This document shows positions 18,238-29,041 of a DNA stretch of 64,000 bases, in pieces. The DNA lies in contig NZ_CP015820.1 of assembly GCF_002007485.1 (NCBI RefSeq), positions 1,302,001-1,366,000 on the forward strand, written 5' to 3'. A program made the position numbers and the translations under genes. Source of the stretch: Ditibartonella apihabitans. Its GTDB lineage: Bacteria > Pseudomonadota > Alphaproteobacteria > Rhizobiales > Rhizobiaceae. How positions within the stretch are numbered: position 1 is the first letter of the stretch; each line of letters starts with the position of its first letter. The notes under the pieces were generated by a model, which worked only from the letters and a program-made list of their open reading frames with translations, did not search any database and was not told the DNA's origin.

Positions 18238-18268
18238 GAAGACAGAAAAATAACATTTTTCCGTCTTC
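18238..18268. terminator. Hairpin between convergent queF and parC
   Basis: A 14-base stem with one mismatch (18238-18251 with 18255-18268, GAAGAC at the base) and a 3-base loop. T-rich sequence follows on the minus strand (after the parC stop). It probably terminates parC and may also serve queF. Confidence 0.65.
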
Positions 18269-18303
18269 ACTTAATGAATAGAAGGTTTGGAACTATTCTG
18301 GAG

Positions 18304-20553
18304 CTAACCGGAAAATTTTCCGGATCTCGGGAAGCCCTTCGGTACCATCCGCCCTGCTCCGGCGCGCGTTCCTTGCCATTCTATCAAATCTGCTGCACTA
18401 CGGCTAAAGGTCCGATCGGCAGTATCATGCCATGTGAGACCATCTTCCAATTTAAAGGTAACTGCATCACTCACTCCACCATCTTTATAGCGTTGTAAGC
18501 GCACTCCCTTACCGCGTGTCATTTCCGATATCTGTTCAAGAGGAAAGATAAGCATTTTTCTGTTCTCGCCAACGATCGCGAGATGATCACCGTCAACGGG
18601 CAGGCATAATTTTGCCTCGTCAGGCAATTTTACATTCATGACCTGCTTACCCTTCCGCGTCGTTCCAATGACATCATTTTCAGAAACGATAAAACCGTTC
18701 GCCTGATAAGAAATAAGCAGAAGTTTTCGATCGGGCACGTGAACAAATGCCGTCAAGATATCTTCGTCATTATCCATATCGACTAGGATGCGGATAGGTT
18801 CACCATGCCCCCGTCCACCTGGTAGTGAATTGGCAGCAATGGTGAAAAATTTCCCGCCGGTGCTCATGACAATAATTTTATCGGTTGTCATCGCAGGAAA
18901 TGCAATTTTCAACCTGTCATCTTCTTTGAAGGTAAGGGTAGAATAATCTGAAAGATGCCCCTTTAGTGCTCTTAGCCAGCCCTTCTCGGAAATAACAATC
19001 GTTACCGGCTCTTTTTCGATCATTGCCTGTTCTATGTCTTTAATATCATGATCGGGAGCATCTTCGAATGTGGTGCGCCTTTTGCCTAAAGCTGTGTCAG
19101 GACCGAAGAATTTTTTAACTTTTGCAATTTCTCCAGCTATTGCTTTCCACTGCTTTGTATTGGATTGCAAGAGAGCATCTAGATCGCTTTCTTCGGCTTT
19201 TAAAGCGTCAAATTCTTTGCGAATTTCCATTTCTTCAAGTCGGCGTAACGAGCGTAATCTCATATTCAGGATTGCTTCTGCCTGATTTTCCGTTAGCGAG
19301 AAGCTCGTCATCAACTTTTTCTTGGGCTCGTCTTCTTCGCGAATAATCCGGATAACCTCATCCAGATTGAGATAAGCAATAAGATAGCCTTCCAAAATTT
19401 CGAGACGCCGCTTAATTTCGTCAAGACGAAATCTGGACCGACGAACGAGAACGTCTTTCCGATGGTCAAGCCACTGTTGTAGTGCCTGCCCCAAAGAAAG
19501 GACATTCGGTATTTTTCCGAGAGTTAGAACGTTCAGATTAAGCGGCACACGCACTTCGAAATCTGTCAGCTTGAAAATGGATTCCATCAATAATTCCGGA
19601 TCGACAGTTCTTGTTTTCGGCTCCAGAACAATACGGATATCTTTTGTCGATTCATCGCGTATATCGTCAAGCATCGGCAAGCGACGGGCAAGCAATAGTT
19701 CGGCCGTCTTTTCGATAAGCCTAGATTTTTGCACCTGATAGGGAATTTCTGTAACAACTATAGAATAAGTGCCACGGCTTCCCTCTTCCTTGTGCCAACG
19801 CGCGCGCAATCGAAAAACGCCACGTCCGGTCTTATAAGATTCACGGATGCTTTCTTGAGGCTCGACGAGAATCCCTCCGGTCGGAAAATCCGGACCCTTT
19901 ACATATTTGACGAGATCGTCATTCGTCGCATCGGGATGTGCAATCAGATATGTCGCGGCATCGCAAAGCTCGGCAACATTATGGGGTGGAATGGACGTTG
20001 CCATTCCGACGGCTATACCTGAAGAACCATTCGCCAGAAGATTTGGAAAAGCAGAAGGTAATACGACTGGTTCCTCATCCTCTTCATTATAAGTGGGACG
20101 AAAATCAACCGCATTTTCATTTATACCATCAAGAAGCAATGTCGCGACCGCTGTCATACGTGCTTCTGTGTAACGCATCGCAGCCGCATTATCGCCATCA
20201 ATATTGCCGAAATTGCCCTGCCCGTCTACAAGCGGATAACGAACCGCAAAATCCTGTGCCAAGCGCACAAGCGCGTCATAAATAGACGAATCGCCATGTG
20301 GGTGGAACTTGCCCATAACATCGCCGACAATGCGTGCGCATTTTGCATAAGCTTGATCCGGATTGAGCTTCAACAGGCGCATTGCGTGGAGGATACGACG
20401 ATGAACAGGTTTTAACCCGTCACGTACGTCGGGAAGAGCGCGATCCATAATTGTCGACAGTGCATAAGCCAAATAGCGCTCTTGCAAAGCAGAGCGCAGT
20501 TCTATGGGTTCAATATGATCTTTTTCGGATAATCGAATCACTTTACTTGACAT
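18304..20553 (-). CDS. parC: DNA topoisomerase IV subunit A
   Basis: ParC (749 residues) is the DNA-breaking subunit of topoisomerase IV, which unlinks daughter chromosomes. The N-terminal region has [20 protein letters not shown], the quinolone-region motif [14 protein letters not shown] and the active-site Tyr128 in [11 protein letters not shown]. The sequence lacks the GyrA-box (QRRGGKG) seen in GyrA C-terminal domains, and the short C-terminal region fits ParC. I choose the ATG at 20553 ([11 protein letters not shown]) over a GTG at 20583. Its partner parE is not in the window. Confidence 0.93.
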   Translation of the reverse strand: MSSKVIRLSEKDHIEPIELRSALQERYLAYALSTIMDRALPDVRDGLKPVHRRILHAMRLLKLNPDQAYAKCARIVGDVMGKFHPHGDSSIYDALVRLAQDFAVRYPLVDGQGNFGNIDGDNAAAMRYTEARMTAVATLLLDGINENAVDFRPTYNEEDEEPVVLPSAFPNLLANGSSGIAVGMATSIPPHNVAELCDAATYLIAHPDATNDDLVKYVKGPDFPTGGILVEPQESIRESYKTGRGVFRLRARWHKEEGSRGTYSIVVTEIPYQVQKSRLIEKTAELLLARRLPMLDDIRDESTKDIRIVLEPKTRTVDPELLMESIFKLTDFEVRVPLNLNVLTLGKIPNVLSLGQALQQWLDHRKDVLVRRSRFRLDEIKRRLEILEGYLIAYLNLDEVIRIIREEDEPKKKLMTSFSLTENQAEAILNMRLRSLRRLEEMEIRKEFDALKAEESDLDALLQSNTKQWKAIAGEIAKVKKFFGPDTALGKRRTTFEDAPDHDIKDIEQAMIEKEPVTIVISEKGWLRALKGHLSDYSTLTFKEDDRLKIAFPAMTTDKIIVMSTGGKFFTIAANSLPGGRGHGEPIRILVDMDNDEDILTAFVHVPDRKLLLISYQANGFIVSENDVIGTTRKGKQVMNVKLPDEAKLCLPVDGDHLAIVGENRKMLIFPLEQISEMTRGKGVRLQRYKDGGVSDAVTFKLEDGLTWHDTADRTFSRSAADLIEWQGTRAGAGRMVPKGFPRSGKFSG

Positions 20554-20686
20554 AGTTGTTGAATAGCAATTTGGTGAATCCACCGCAAGCCGTGGACTTG
20601 TTTTCGTTTTTACTTAAGTATGATAACGATTACCAACTGATCGGTAAAAGCCAAACCGAATGACTGAATAAAAAAGGTGTCTTCTG

Positions 20687-21973
20687 ATGAGACGATTTCA
20701 AAGTGCATTAACACTATCGACATTAGCTCTTTTAACAATGACGACAGTTCCGATATCGGCTTGGGCCGTCGATCCGAATGCTTTCACTTCCCGTTTAGAA
20801 GAGAGTGCAAAATCCGAAGGTCTATCGATTTCTTCAACAAAGTCTGAAGCAGACGGCAATGATATTGTTTTGCGCGATGTAACAATAAAGGTTCAGGGAG
20901 AACGTAATATCGGAGAACAAACTGACCAATCTTCTCCTTCGGACAAACAATCAAAAGAGCCGGACGAAAATGTGAGCCCTACTGCTGCCATAGTTTTTGA
21001 TAAAATTGACAGCTTGCGTTTTAAAAATGTAACAGAGGATCAGGACGGAAATTATTACGCAGAAAATGTTTCGATCCCTGCGCTCAAAGGCACGATCTCC
21101 GAGGTTACATTCAATCTAAAAGATATTTCTATTGATAAAATCAGGCTTGTATCGGGAAAAAACAAAGATCCTTTATTTTTATATTTCCCGTATGAAAGCT
21201 TGGCTATCGGGCAGATTTATTCGGCCTATCAAGATCAGATATTTCTGAATGTCGAAGCTCTCAAGGCAATATATCTTTGGCAACCCGACAGAAAACGTAT
21301 GGATCTCGTTCACAGCGTAAAATCGTTCAGTTACGAGCCTGATAAGATCTACAAACCTGTTGAGTATAAATGGATAAAAGACCTTGGATATGACAAACTA
21401 TCCGGTTCTTTAAATTTTCATGCAAATTGGGATAGCGATAACGGTAAATTTGTTGCCGACCATAACGAGATTACGATCGATAACGCCGGGAAATTGGAAT
21501 TCAGTATAAATCTGGATGGAATTACCGAAGATTTTATCAACAACGTCTCTAAAATGCAAAATGCAAAACAGCAAAAGACTTCAAATCAGACAGACGATGA
21601 TAACGCTGAAACGTTGATTCTCTTAGGAATTATCCAACAACTAAAAATTGGTAATATAAACCTACGTTATGAAGATAATTCACTCGTTAACCGGATACTT
21701 GATTACTACGCAAAACAGAACACCGTAACGCGTGATGATTTTATAAAACAAATTCTGCAAAGTTGGTCGCTGATCGGTGCTAAAGTTGATGATCCCGAAT
21801 TTATAAAATCTACGTCGGAACAAATAGAAATTTTTCTTCATAATCCAAAATCACTTTCTATTAGTGGTACACCGGAAGCAGCAGTTCCATTACCGATTGC
21901 CTATATGGCCGCGGTTACCTCGGGTGCAAAATTTATAGATTTGTTCAAAATTAAAGTAGACGCTAATAAATAA
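20687..21973 (+). CDS. Unrecognised exported protein
   Basis: A 428-residue protein I cannot assign to a named family. Residues 1-27 form a clear signal peptide (LSTLALLTMTTVPISAWA, then VDPNAF). The mature part is rich in Lys, Asp and Asn and looks like repeated beta-strand-forming segments (NDIVLRDVTIKVQG, RLVSGKNKDPLFLYFP). There are no Cys, lipobox or membrane segments after the signal. It is probably periplasmic. Immediately downstream (22074-22701) lies a truncated and frameshifted copy of its C-terminal half, so the locus has duplicated. The start at 20687 is the first codon of the signal peptide. Confidence 0.8.
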   Translation: MRRFQSALTLSTLALLTMTTVPISAWAVDPNAFTSRLEESAKSEGLSISSTKSEADGNDIVLRDVTIKVQGERNIGEQTDQSSPSDKQSKEPDENVSPTAAIVFDKIDSLRFKNVTEDQDGNYYAENVSIPALKGTISEVTFNLKDISIDKIRLVSGKNKDPLFLYFPYESLAIGQIYSAYQDQIFLNVEALKAIYLWQPDRKRMDLVHSVKSFSYEPDKIYKPVEYKWIKDLGYDKLSGSLNFHANWDSDNGKFVADHNEITIDNAGKLEFSINLDGITEDFINNVSKMQNAKQQKTSNQTDDDNAETLILLGIIQQLKIGNINLRYEDNSLVNRILDYYAKQNTVTRDDFIKQILQSWSLIGAKVDDPEFIKSTSEQIEIFLHNPKSLSISGTPEAAVPLPIAYMAAVTSGAKFIDLFKIKVDANK

Positions 21974-22073
21974 TAAATCGCCTTAGGCGAAAAATTCGCA
22001 GCATATCCAAGTTATTTTATTTCTTAACTTGGATATTTTTTTTGGGGAATGTCGGGCGAAAACGAATATTTAA

Positions 22074-22701
22074 AAACTTTACCGTAAAGTCAATATATCG
22101 AAAGACGAAACCGGAAACGAACTTACAACGTCCAAGTTGTTGCCCTATAACATTCAGCTTCTTTCTATTTCCATGCAAAATGGGGATATCGATAATGGTA
22201 AATTCGTTAGCAATCATAATGGGATCAAGCTTGATGATATTGGAAACCGCAAGATCCGCATGAATTTCGGTGGAATTACCAAAATTATGATGAAACACTT
22301 CATTCTTGTACAAAACGAAGTCAATCCGCTTGCTACGTTGCCTGTTTTCGATCTTATTGGCGATCAATTAAAAATCGGCGATATGACTATCCGGTATGAT
22401 GATAGGGGCTTCGTGATCAGGGCCTTGGATTATAATGCGGAAAAAACGGGATGACACGCGAGACGCTGAGAACACAAATCAAGTCGAGGCTACCTTTGAT
22501 GGGAACAAAAATTAAAGACCCAGAATTTGTCCAAAATACTTCCGAACAATTAGGTAATTTTCTCGAAAATCCCGTTTCACTGACCGTCAGCGTGTCACTG
22601 GGAAAAACAATCCCTGCGGATATTATCGCCGCAATTGGTGAGAAATCCGACGTTAAGTTAATAAATTTATATTAAAATTGAAAGTGAAAGCGAATAAATA
22701 G
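22074..22701 (+). pseudogene. Truncated, frameshifted tandem copy of the upstream exported-protein gene
   Basis: Translation from 22074 gives a protein related to the C-terminal half of the preceding gene: DIDNGKFVSNHNGIKLDD matches DSDNGKFVADHNEITIDN; LIGDQLKIGDMTIRYDD matches IIQQLKIGNINLRYED; KIKDPEFVQNTSEQLGNFL matches KVDDPEFIKSTSEQIEIFL. The frame shifts once near 22440-22454 (next to an A6 tract) and again near 22670, after which KLKVKANK-stop matches the parent's FKIKVDANK-stop. The signal peptide and about the first half are missing. A terminator follows. This is a dead partial duplicate. Confidence 0.85.
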
Positions 22702-22716
22702 TCGAAATCTTTCACG

Positions 22717-22744
22717 AAAAAACCCGACTTTAGCCGGGTTTTTT
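22717..22744. terminator. Bidirectional terminator before convergent aspS
   Basis: AAAAAACCCG (22717-22726) pairs with CGGGTTTTTT (22735-22744) around an 8-base loop. A and T tracts on both sides let it act in both directions, between the exported-protein locus and aspS. Confidence 0.88.
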
Positions 22745-22761
22745 GTTTAACTGTCTTTTAT

Positions 22762-24552
22762 TCAATTATCTTTTTTTAAAGGTGCAATACGAAGCGATAG
22801 CTCGCTTAGTTGTGCAGCTGTCACCTCCGAAGGAGCTCCCATCAAAAGATCCAACGCCTGCTGGTTCATCGGGAACAGCGAAATCTCGCGCAAGTTCTTG
22901 ACACCAAGAAGTAACATGACCATACGGTCAATTCCACAGGCCATGCCACCGTGTGGCGGAGCGCCATAGTGGAAAGCCCGATAGAGTGCACCGAAGCGCT
23001 CTTCAACCGTTTCTTTCGCCAGACCGGCAATCTCGAAAGCACGCACCATAGTCTCCGGCGAATGGTTACGGATGCCACCAGAACCAAGCTCGAAGCCATT
23101 GCAAACCACGTCATATTGATAAGCCTTGATATTCAACGGCTCCTCGGTGTCCAAAGCTTTTTTCCCGCCCTGTGGCATAGAGAACGGATTATGGGAAAAT
23201 TCGATGTGCTTTTCATCCTCGTTCCATTCAAAGAACGGGAAGTCAACAATCCAGGCCAGTGAAAACCGGTCACGGTCAACAAGGTTAAGCTCTTCGCCCG
23301 CCCGTGTTCTTGCAGCCCCTGCAAAAAGCGCAAATTTACGTGGGTCTCCCGCTACGAAGAAACAGGCATCACCATCCGCAAGTTTAAGCTGATTGCGTAT
23401 AGCTTCAGTCCGTTCCGGCCCGATATTTTTAGCGATCGGACCTGCACCTTCAATATGATCACCTTCTTTACGCCAGAAGATATAGCCCAGTCCCGGTTGC
23501 CCCTCGCCTTGTGCCCATGAATTCATGCGATCACAAAAAGCGCGGCTACCGCCGGTCTTGACAGGTATACCCCAGACTTCTGCTTTTGCATCACTCTCCA
23601 ATATATTGGCAAATACCTTGAACCCTGAACCACGGAAATGTTCGCTTACCTCTTCCATAACAATCGGATTGCGCAAGTCCGGTTTATCAGAACCGTATTT
23701 TCTCATTGCATCGTTATATGGAATACGAGGAAATTTTTGCGTTACCGGTTTACCGTTCGAAAATTCCTCGAAAATACCACGGATGATGGGTTCCATGACC
23801 TGCAAGATGTCTTCCTGCTCGACGAAACTCATTTCCATATCCAATTGATAAAATTCCCCGGGAAGCCGGTCGGCACGAGGATCTTCGTCACGAAAACATG
23901 GTGCAACCTGAAAATAGCGATCGAACCCCGACATCATCAAAAGCTGTTTATATTGCTGGGGAGCTTGTGGCAGAGCATAAAATTTTCCGGGATGGATGCG
24001 ACTCGGCACAAGAAAGTCGCGCGCACCTTCCGGTGATGAGGCAGTTAAAATCGGCGTCGAAAATTCAGTGAATTTGGCTTCCTGCATACGACGACGGATA
24101 GCTGCAATTATTTTTGTTCTTTGCAGAATATTTTTATGTAATGTCTCGCGACGCAAATCCAGAAAACGATATTTCAAGCGAATATCTTCAGGATAATCCG
24201 GTTCACCAAATACCGGTAAGGGCAATTCGTCCGATTTTGATAGAATTTCAATTTCGTTGGCAAATACTTCGACTTCGCCGGTCGGAAGATTGGTATTGAT
24301 GGTATCATCGGAACGTGCCCGAACTTCACCATCAACTCGCAAAACCCATTCACTTCTTACCATCTCGGCAATTTTAAACGCCGGTGAATCCGGATCGGCG
24401 ACAATTTGTGTTATGCCGTAATTATCACGCAAATCGATAAACAATATCCCACCATGATCCCGAACACGGTTAACCCATCCCGAGAGACGAACTTTTGTTT
24501 TAACATCGCTCTTGCGCAGAGCGGCACAGTTATGGGAACGATAACGATGCAT
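22762..24552 (-). CDS. aspS: Aspartyl-tRNA synthetase
   Basis: AspS, 596 residues, is a class IIb synthetase of the bacterial type with the GAD insertion. The N-terminal OB fold begins [13 protein letters not shown] (anticodon binding). Motif 2 is [19 protein letters not shown] and motif 3 is [16 protein letters not shown]. In alphaproteobacteria this enzyme is often non-discriminating, also charging tRNA-Asn, with GatCAB correcting the product. That is inherited knowledge, not visible here. The ATG at 24552 fits the family start. The divergent rnd gene begins 150 bases away. Confidence 0.95.
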   Translation of the reverse strand: MHRYRSHNCAALRKSDVKTKVRLSGWVNRVRDHGGILFIDLRDNYGITQIVADPDSPAFKIAEMVRSEWVLRVDGEVRARSDDTINTNLPTGEVEVFANEIEILSKSDELPLPVFGEPDYPEDIRLKYRFLDLRRETLHKNILQRTKIIAAIRRRMQEAKFTEFSTPILTASSPEGARDFLVPSRIHPGKFYALPQAPQQYKQLLMMSGFDRYFQVAPCFRDEDPRADRLPGEFYQLDMEMSFVEQEDILQVMEPIIRGIFEEFSNGKPVTQKFPRIPYNDAMRKYGSDKPDLRNPIVMEEVSEHFRGSGFKVFANILESDAKAEVWGIPVKTGGSRAFCDRMNSWAQGEGQPGLGYIFWRKEGDHIEGAGPIAKNIGPERTEAIRNQLKLADGDACFFVAGDPRKFALFAGAARTRAGEELNLVDRDRFSLAWIVDFPFFEWNEDEKHIEFSHNPFSMPQGGKKALDTEEPLNIKAYQYDVVCNGFELGSGGIRNHSPETMVRAFEIAGLAKETVEERFGALYRAFHYGAPPHGGMACGIDRMVMLLLGVKNLREISLFPMNQQALDLLMGAPSEVTAAQLSELSLRIAPLKKDN

Positions 24553-24701
24553 AGTCTTGCCTTTTTTGTTTCATGCATTCTGAAATAGTCTACTTGTGCG
24601 CAAAAGCGCATTTTGCCGCACATTTGTCAAGCTATTGAAGGATTGTGTATGAAAAAATATAGGAAAAGACAAATATTATATAATAGGTTATAGCCTTGAA
24701 T

Positions 24702-25853
24702 ATGAAACTTATTACACATACAGACGCCCTAAAAGACGTTGTCGCTACACTTTCTAAATCGGATTTTGTAACTGTTGATACGGAGTTTATTCGTGAATCA
24801 ACTTATTGGCCGCAACTGTGCCTCATACAATTGGCATCAGACGATATTGCAGTCATCGTTGATCCGCTTTCTCCCGACATTGATCTCGCACCAATATTCT
24901 CGCTCATGAAAAACCAGAATGTTGTAAAAGTTTTTCATGCTGCACGTCAGGATGTAGAAATTATCTACAAGCTTGGAAATATCATTCCTTCTCCGTTATT
25001 CGATACGCAGGTGGCGGGCGCGGTTTGCGGCTTTGGCGAAAGCGTATCTTACGAACAAATTGTCGAACGCGTTACAGGTCAGCATATCGACAAATCATCC
25101 CGTTATACAGACTGGAGCAGAAGGCCGCTCAGCGATAAACAGTTGTCATATGCATTGGCTGATGTAACCCATCTGAGAGACGTTTATAAATATCTTGATA
25201 AAAAGCTTGAAAAAACTGGAAGAACCCATTGGATAGACGATGAAATGTCTATTTTAACTTCGACAAAAACCTATGACATGCCAAATGAAGATGCATGGAA
25301 AAGAATTAAGGGGCGCATAAGAAAGCCAAGAGAATTGGCCGTTCTCCAACAGATTGCTGCATGGCGCGAACAAGAGGCAAAAAATCGCAATGTCCCACGC
25401 GGACGCATTTTAAAAGATGAATGTCTTATCGAAATTGCAACGCAACAACCGAAAGATGCCGATGCTTTGGCTAAATTGCGCAGTATTTCGAAAGGTTGGG
25501 AACGTTCGGCTGCGGCCGCAGAATTATTGAAAGCAGTCCAGACTGGTCTGACAACAGACCTTAGTACGTTACCGCCAATTCATAAACATGTTCCCGTTGC
25601 AAATGGTACGGCAGCGGCCGTCGAGCTACTACGTGTATTGCTTAAGCTTGTGGCGGATGAGGAAAATATTGCACCCCGTATAATCGCGAATAATGACGAG
25701 CTTGAAAAAATTGCAAAACAGGATAGCGATGGTCATGTGCCGGCGTTGGAAGGCTGGCGTTACAAGATATTTGGTGAAAAAGCAGAGAAACTGTTAAATG
25801 GCAATTTGGGTTTTTATTTTCATAACGGGAAAATATTGACAAAAGAACTCTGA
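24702..25853 (+). CDS. rnd: Ribonuclease D
   Basis: RNase D, 383 residues, is a 3'-5' exoribonuclease that trims tRNA and other RNA ends. The DEDD exonuclease domain shows D26 and E28 in VTVDTEFIRE, then HAARQDVEIIYKL, and the third motif YALADVTHLRDVY. An HRDC domain follows (about residues 205-290: RELAVLQQIAAWREQEAKNR), plus a C-terminal helical region. ATG at 24702 is taken; a TTG two codons earlier is possible. There is no strong ribosome-binding site. Confidence 0.94.
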   Translation: MKLITHTDALKDVVATLSKSDFVTVDTEFIRESTYWPQLCLIQLASDDIAVIVDPLSPDIDLAPIFSLMKNQNVVKVFHAARQDVEIIYKLGNIIPSPLFDTQVAGAVCGFGESVSYEQIVERVTGQHIDKSSRYTDWSRRPLSDKQLSYALADVTHLRDVYKYLDKKLEKTGRTHWIDDEMSILTSTKTYDMPNEDAWKRIKGRIRKPRELAVLQQIAAWREQEAKNRNVPRGRILKDECLIEIATQQPKDADALAKLRSISKGWERSAAAAELLKAVQTGLTTDLSTLPPIHKHVPVANGTAAAVELLRVLLKLVADEENIAPRIIANNDELEKIAKQDSDGHVPALEGWRYKIFGEKAEKLLNGNLGFYFHNGKILTKEL

Positions 25854-25922
25854 ACGGAAAGAAATATCCTATCAAAATTCTGATTTGGCTTGAAACACGC
25901 AGTTTTATTGCAGAGGCGGATG

Positions 25923-26886
25923 ATGGAAAAAGTCCTTACAGTTACATTTAACCCGACCGTTGACGCTGCCAGCGAAGCGGAGGTCGTGCGTCCGACCCAT
26001 AAAATCAGAACATTTGATGAAAGTTTTCATCCAGGTGGCGGCGGAATCAATGTTGCCCGCGTGGTTCATCGTTTGGGTGGCGATGTCAAAGCGCTCTATG
26101 CAAGCGGTGGCATTATGGGGAATGTTCTGAACCATCTTCTGGAAGACCGTGGCATACAGTGCATTAAAATTGCGATTTCAGGAAATACACGTGTGAATAA
26201 TGTTATTCACGAACGGGCTTCCGGTATGGAATACCGCTTTATTGCCGAAGGTCCCATTATGAAAGAGACAGAATGGAAAGCGGTCATTGATGCGACAAAA
26301 AACTCGAATGGGACTGGATTGTTGTAAGCGGTAGTCTTCCTCGAAATGTTCCTATTGATGTCTACGATATGTTGATAGACATTGCTAAAAAAGAAATGCC
26401 CGTATTGTAATAGATACCTCTGGCGAGGCTCTTAAACATGTCCTTGATAAAGGCGGAGTAACACTCGTAAAACCTAGTCAGGGCGAGTTCGAGGCTTGTA
26501 CCGGAAAAACCTATAATCTTACCGACGATATTGCCAAAGCTGCTCAGGAATATTGCATCAAGGGCGCGTCCGAAATTATCACTGTTACGCTGGGACATCA
26601 GGGGGCAGTGTTGGCCACAAAGGATAAAACACTTTATCTACCCTCGCCTCATGTGCGGGTTATCAGTGCTTCTGGCGCCGGTGATAGCTTTGTTGCAGGT
26701 ATGGTGCAAGGATTGGCTCTTGGTTGGGAAGCCGAGGATGCTTTTCGTTTGGCAACAGCCTGTGGCACTGCTGCTGTGGCTGAAAAAGGAAACGGTTTGT
26801 GCCAGCTTCCAAATATCAAACGCCTTTATAATTATCTTGCCCGCAAAGGTAAAAATATCGGTCCGGCAACCCTATCACAGGACTAA
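25923..26886 (+). pseudogene. pfkB: 6-phosphofructokinase II (PfkB family), two frameshifts
   Basis: The three frames together encode a complete PfkB: VLTVTFNPTVDAASEAE, GGGGINVARVVHRLGG and YRFIAEG in the first frame; WDWIVVSGSLPRNVPIDVY in the second; RIVIDTSGEALKHVLDKGG, LVKPSQGEFEACTG and the catalytic SGAGDSFVAGMVQGLALGW in the third. The first shift is at the A6 tract near 26297-26302 and the second near 26391-26397, beside another A6 tract. Each is repaired by adding one base. PfkB phosphorylates fructose-6-phosphate or related sugars. As written the gene gives only the first ~134 residues and no active site. Either it is a recent pseudogene or the assembly has homopolymer errors. Confidence 0.85.
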
Positions 26887-26892
26887 AAAGTC

Positions 26893-26911
26893 GAGGGGCT
26901 ATAAGCCCCTC
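26893..26911 (+). terminator. GC-rich hairpin after pfkB
   Basis: GAGGGGC (26893-26899) pairs perfectly with GCCCCTC (26905-26911) around TATAA, seven bases after the pfkB stop. There is no T run, so it may terminate weakly or stabilise the 3' end. Confidence 0.5.
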
Positions 26912-27527
26912 CATCGGCACATTATAGATCTAGTTTCGGCAACCATTTGGATGTTTTCTTTGGATTGATGCACGGGTTTTAGCACTAGTCATATAAAAAT
27001 AGATCGCAGCGCGTTTAACTGCTGCATTCCCGTGAGCTTTATTCAGGGAAATAATAACAACTATCCAACGTTGTTAAATTAGTAACGACGTCGGAAGCGC
27101 GCCTTATGGACATACGGTTATTTATCTTCTGAAACGGATTTTCCGGCATTTGAAAACAAACAGATTCCGGTTTTATTTTAGTTCGTCCGTTTTATTAAAA
27201 TTCGTCTTTAACTTATTCATATCATGAGTTTTTAATGAAAACGTTTTAAAAATTCAGCCCGATGAAATCGACTTTAATAGCCTTTTGATTGTATGTTCAG
27301 TGTCTCGTTCAAAAAGTGTTAAAACACCGTCTCTTTGGTCGCTAATCGGGTGTCTATCCAACTAATTGGGACTTCTATGTTGAAGGCCACCTAAGGCGTG
27401 AAATTACACGAGAGTCTTAAAGTTGATTTCCGTTTTCAATTAGAACTACGAGCCTTGGTTAAATGCGGATGCATTGCCTTTAAATATCCTCTAACCGAAT
27501 GAGAAAGCCGTTGGTTTCTTTAAAATT
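26912..27527. other. Intergenic region, nothing recognised
   Basis: About 615 bases between the ends of pfkB and the full-length frame of ppx, which converge. No gene, clear terminator for ppx or repeat was found. Confidence 0.4.
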
Positions 27528-29041
27528 TCAAACCACCAAATAGCGCAAGTCCTTATTCGTAACTTTTTCGAGTTGCTGCAAACGCCCTAGCGGCCGTTCC
27601 GCAATAAGATCGGAATGGCGTTCCGGTATTGTTAGAACAATAGACTTATCTTGTGTTTTCCATATTAAATCTGGCAGAATACCGGCAGTCGAAGCAGAAA
27701 GAGATTGGCAACGCGCATAAGCCCGCCCAGAAAACGGGCTCTTTCTACAATTTCTTTATTCGCAAGTTTTATGATTGACGGTGCGTCATCATCCACGAAT
27801 AGTCCTTCATTACGATAAAAAACCGATAATGCGACATAGACACGACCGATATGTGTAATGCCGGGATAAGGCCCGAAAGCCACCTGATTAGCCGATTGAT
27901 CGCCTCGATAATCGGGATGAAAACGCCAACCGATATCGGCAAGAAGACAAGCCGCTTCGCGATATCTTTTTTGTTCTTCGTTTTCCTGAAAGCCGAAAAT
28001 ATCGAAAGCATTCTTTGTAAAGCCGATAAGGTCATAAGCCTGCGCCGGGGAACGGGCACGCAAAGTTGCCATTTCCTGACAGGCCGCTATGAGCGGATCT
28101 TCCAGACGTGTTTTGGGACTTAGTTCTGAAAACATAAATCCTTCACGTACCCCCGCACCTGAAAATATAATTTTCTTCGGGTTAAGAGAACGCATAAGTT
28201 CTGTCAGGACAGTTGCTCCATAGGATAAGAGTTGCCGGCGGTTTTTGGAAATGGCGGAGATGTTTTTTAACTGGTCGATCTCACCCTTTGCAACGCGGTG
28301 AAGAAATGATTCCATATCGGATGCTTCGACCTCGTAGCCGTGCATGACAGGAAGAGGATAGTGTTTGACTGCAATGTGGAGCTTTGCGAGATTTCGCCAT
28401 GTCCCCCCGACAGCATAAAAGTTTCTTCCTTTGTTTTTGCCAAGAATCTCGCTTCTCTTGAGATAGCGTCGGGCAATTTTTGTAGCTTCCGCCAGATTAT
28501 TGTCAGACATATCCTGAAGCCGCAAACCTCCCAGCGGCAAAGTAATTCCATCATCGCCGACAGACGTTTCATGGATATCAACCAGCTCCAGACTTCCTCC
28601 GCCCAAATCACCGGCAATTCCATCCGGATGATGGAAAGTAGATATGATACCATAGGCGGAGTAGGTCGCCTCTTCTTTACCAGTCAGAACCTTTACTTCA
28701 GCTTTGAGAATTTTTTCAGCTTCTGCAATAAAGGCCGGTCCATTCTTGGCTTCACGTGCTGCAGCTGTTGCCAATGTATGAATTGCCGACACACCGATCT
28801 GTTCGCAAATGGCATGGAAGCGTCTTAAAGTACGTAACGCCATTTCGACCGAATCCGGTTCGAGGCAACCGGTTTTTGCAACGCCTTTCCCCAGTCCACA
28901 AAGAATTTTCTCGTTGAAGAGAACCGTGGGGGAGCGCACCAACCCCTCATAAACGACCAATCGAACCGAGTTTGATCCGATATCGATTACGGCAACAGGT
29001 TTTCGGCCTTTTAAACGGCCTTGAGCAACGGAGCTATCCAT
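27528..29041 (-). CDS. ppx: Exopolyphosphatase (Ppx/GppA family), frameshift near the C-terminus
   Basis: Ppx releases phosphate from the ends of polyphosphate. The ASKHA fold is shown by VAVIDIGSNSVRLVVYEG at the N-terminus and GDLGGGSLELVDI in the phosphate-binding loop. As written, the frame stops at 27665 after 458 residues with an odd tail (LLRLPVFCQI). In another frame the sequence continues from about 27705: SASTAGILPDLIWKT, then LTIPERHSDLIAERPLGRL, ending at 27528. One missing base near 27698-27706 explains it. The repaired protein has about 504 residues, a length I recall as usual for Rhizobiales. The gene abuts ppk, whose stop is the next base, so they form an operon for polyphosphate turnover. 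Confidence 0.85.

Noticed and set aside
26531..26968. 145-codon frame overlapping pfkB
   Set aside because: It is a shifted reading of the third pfkB segment, where the PfkB motifs are in the other frame.
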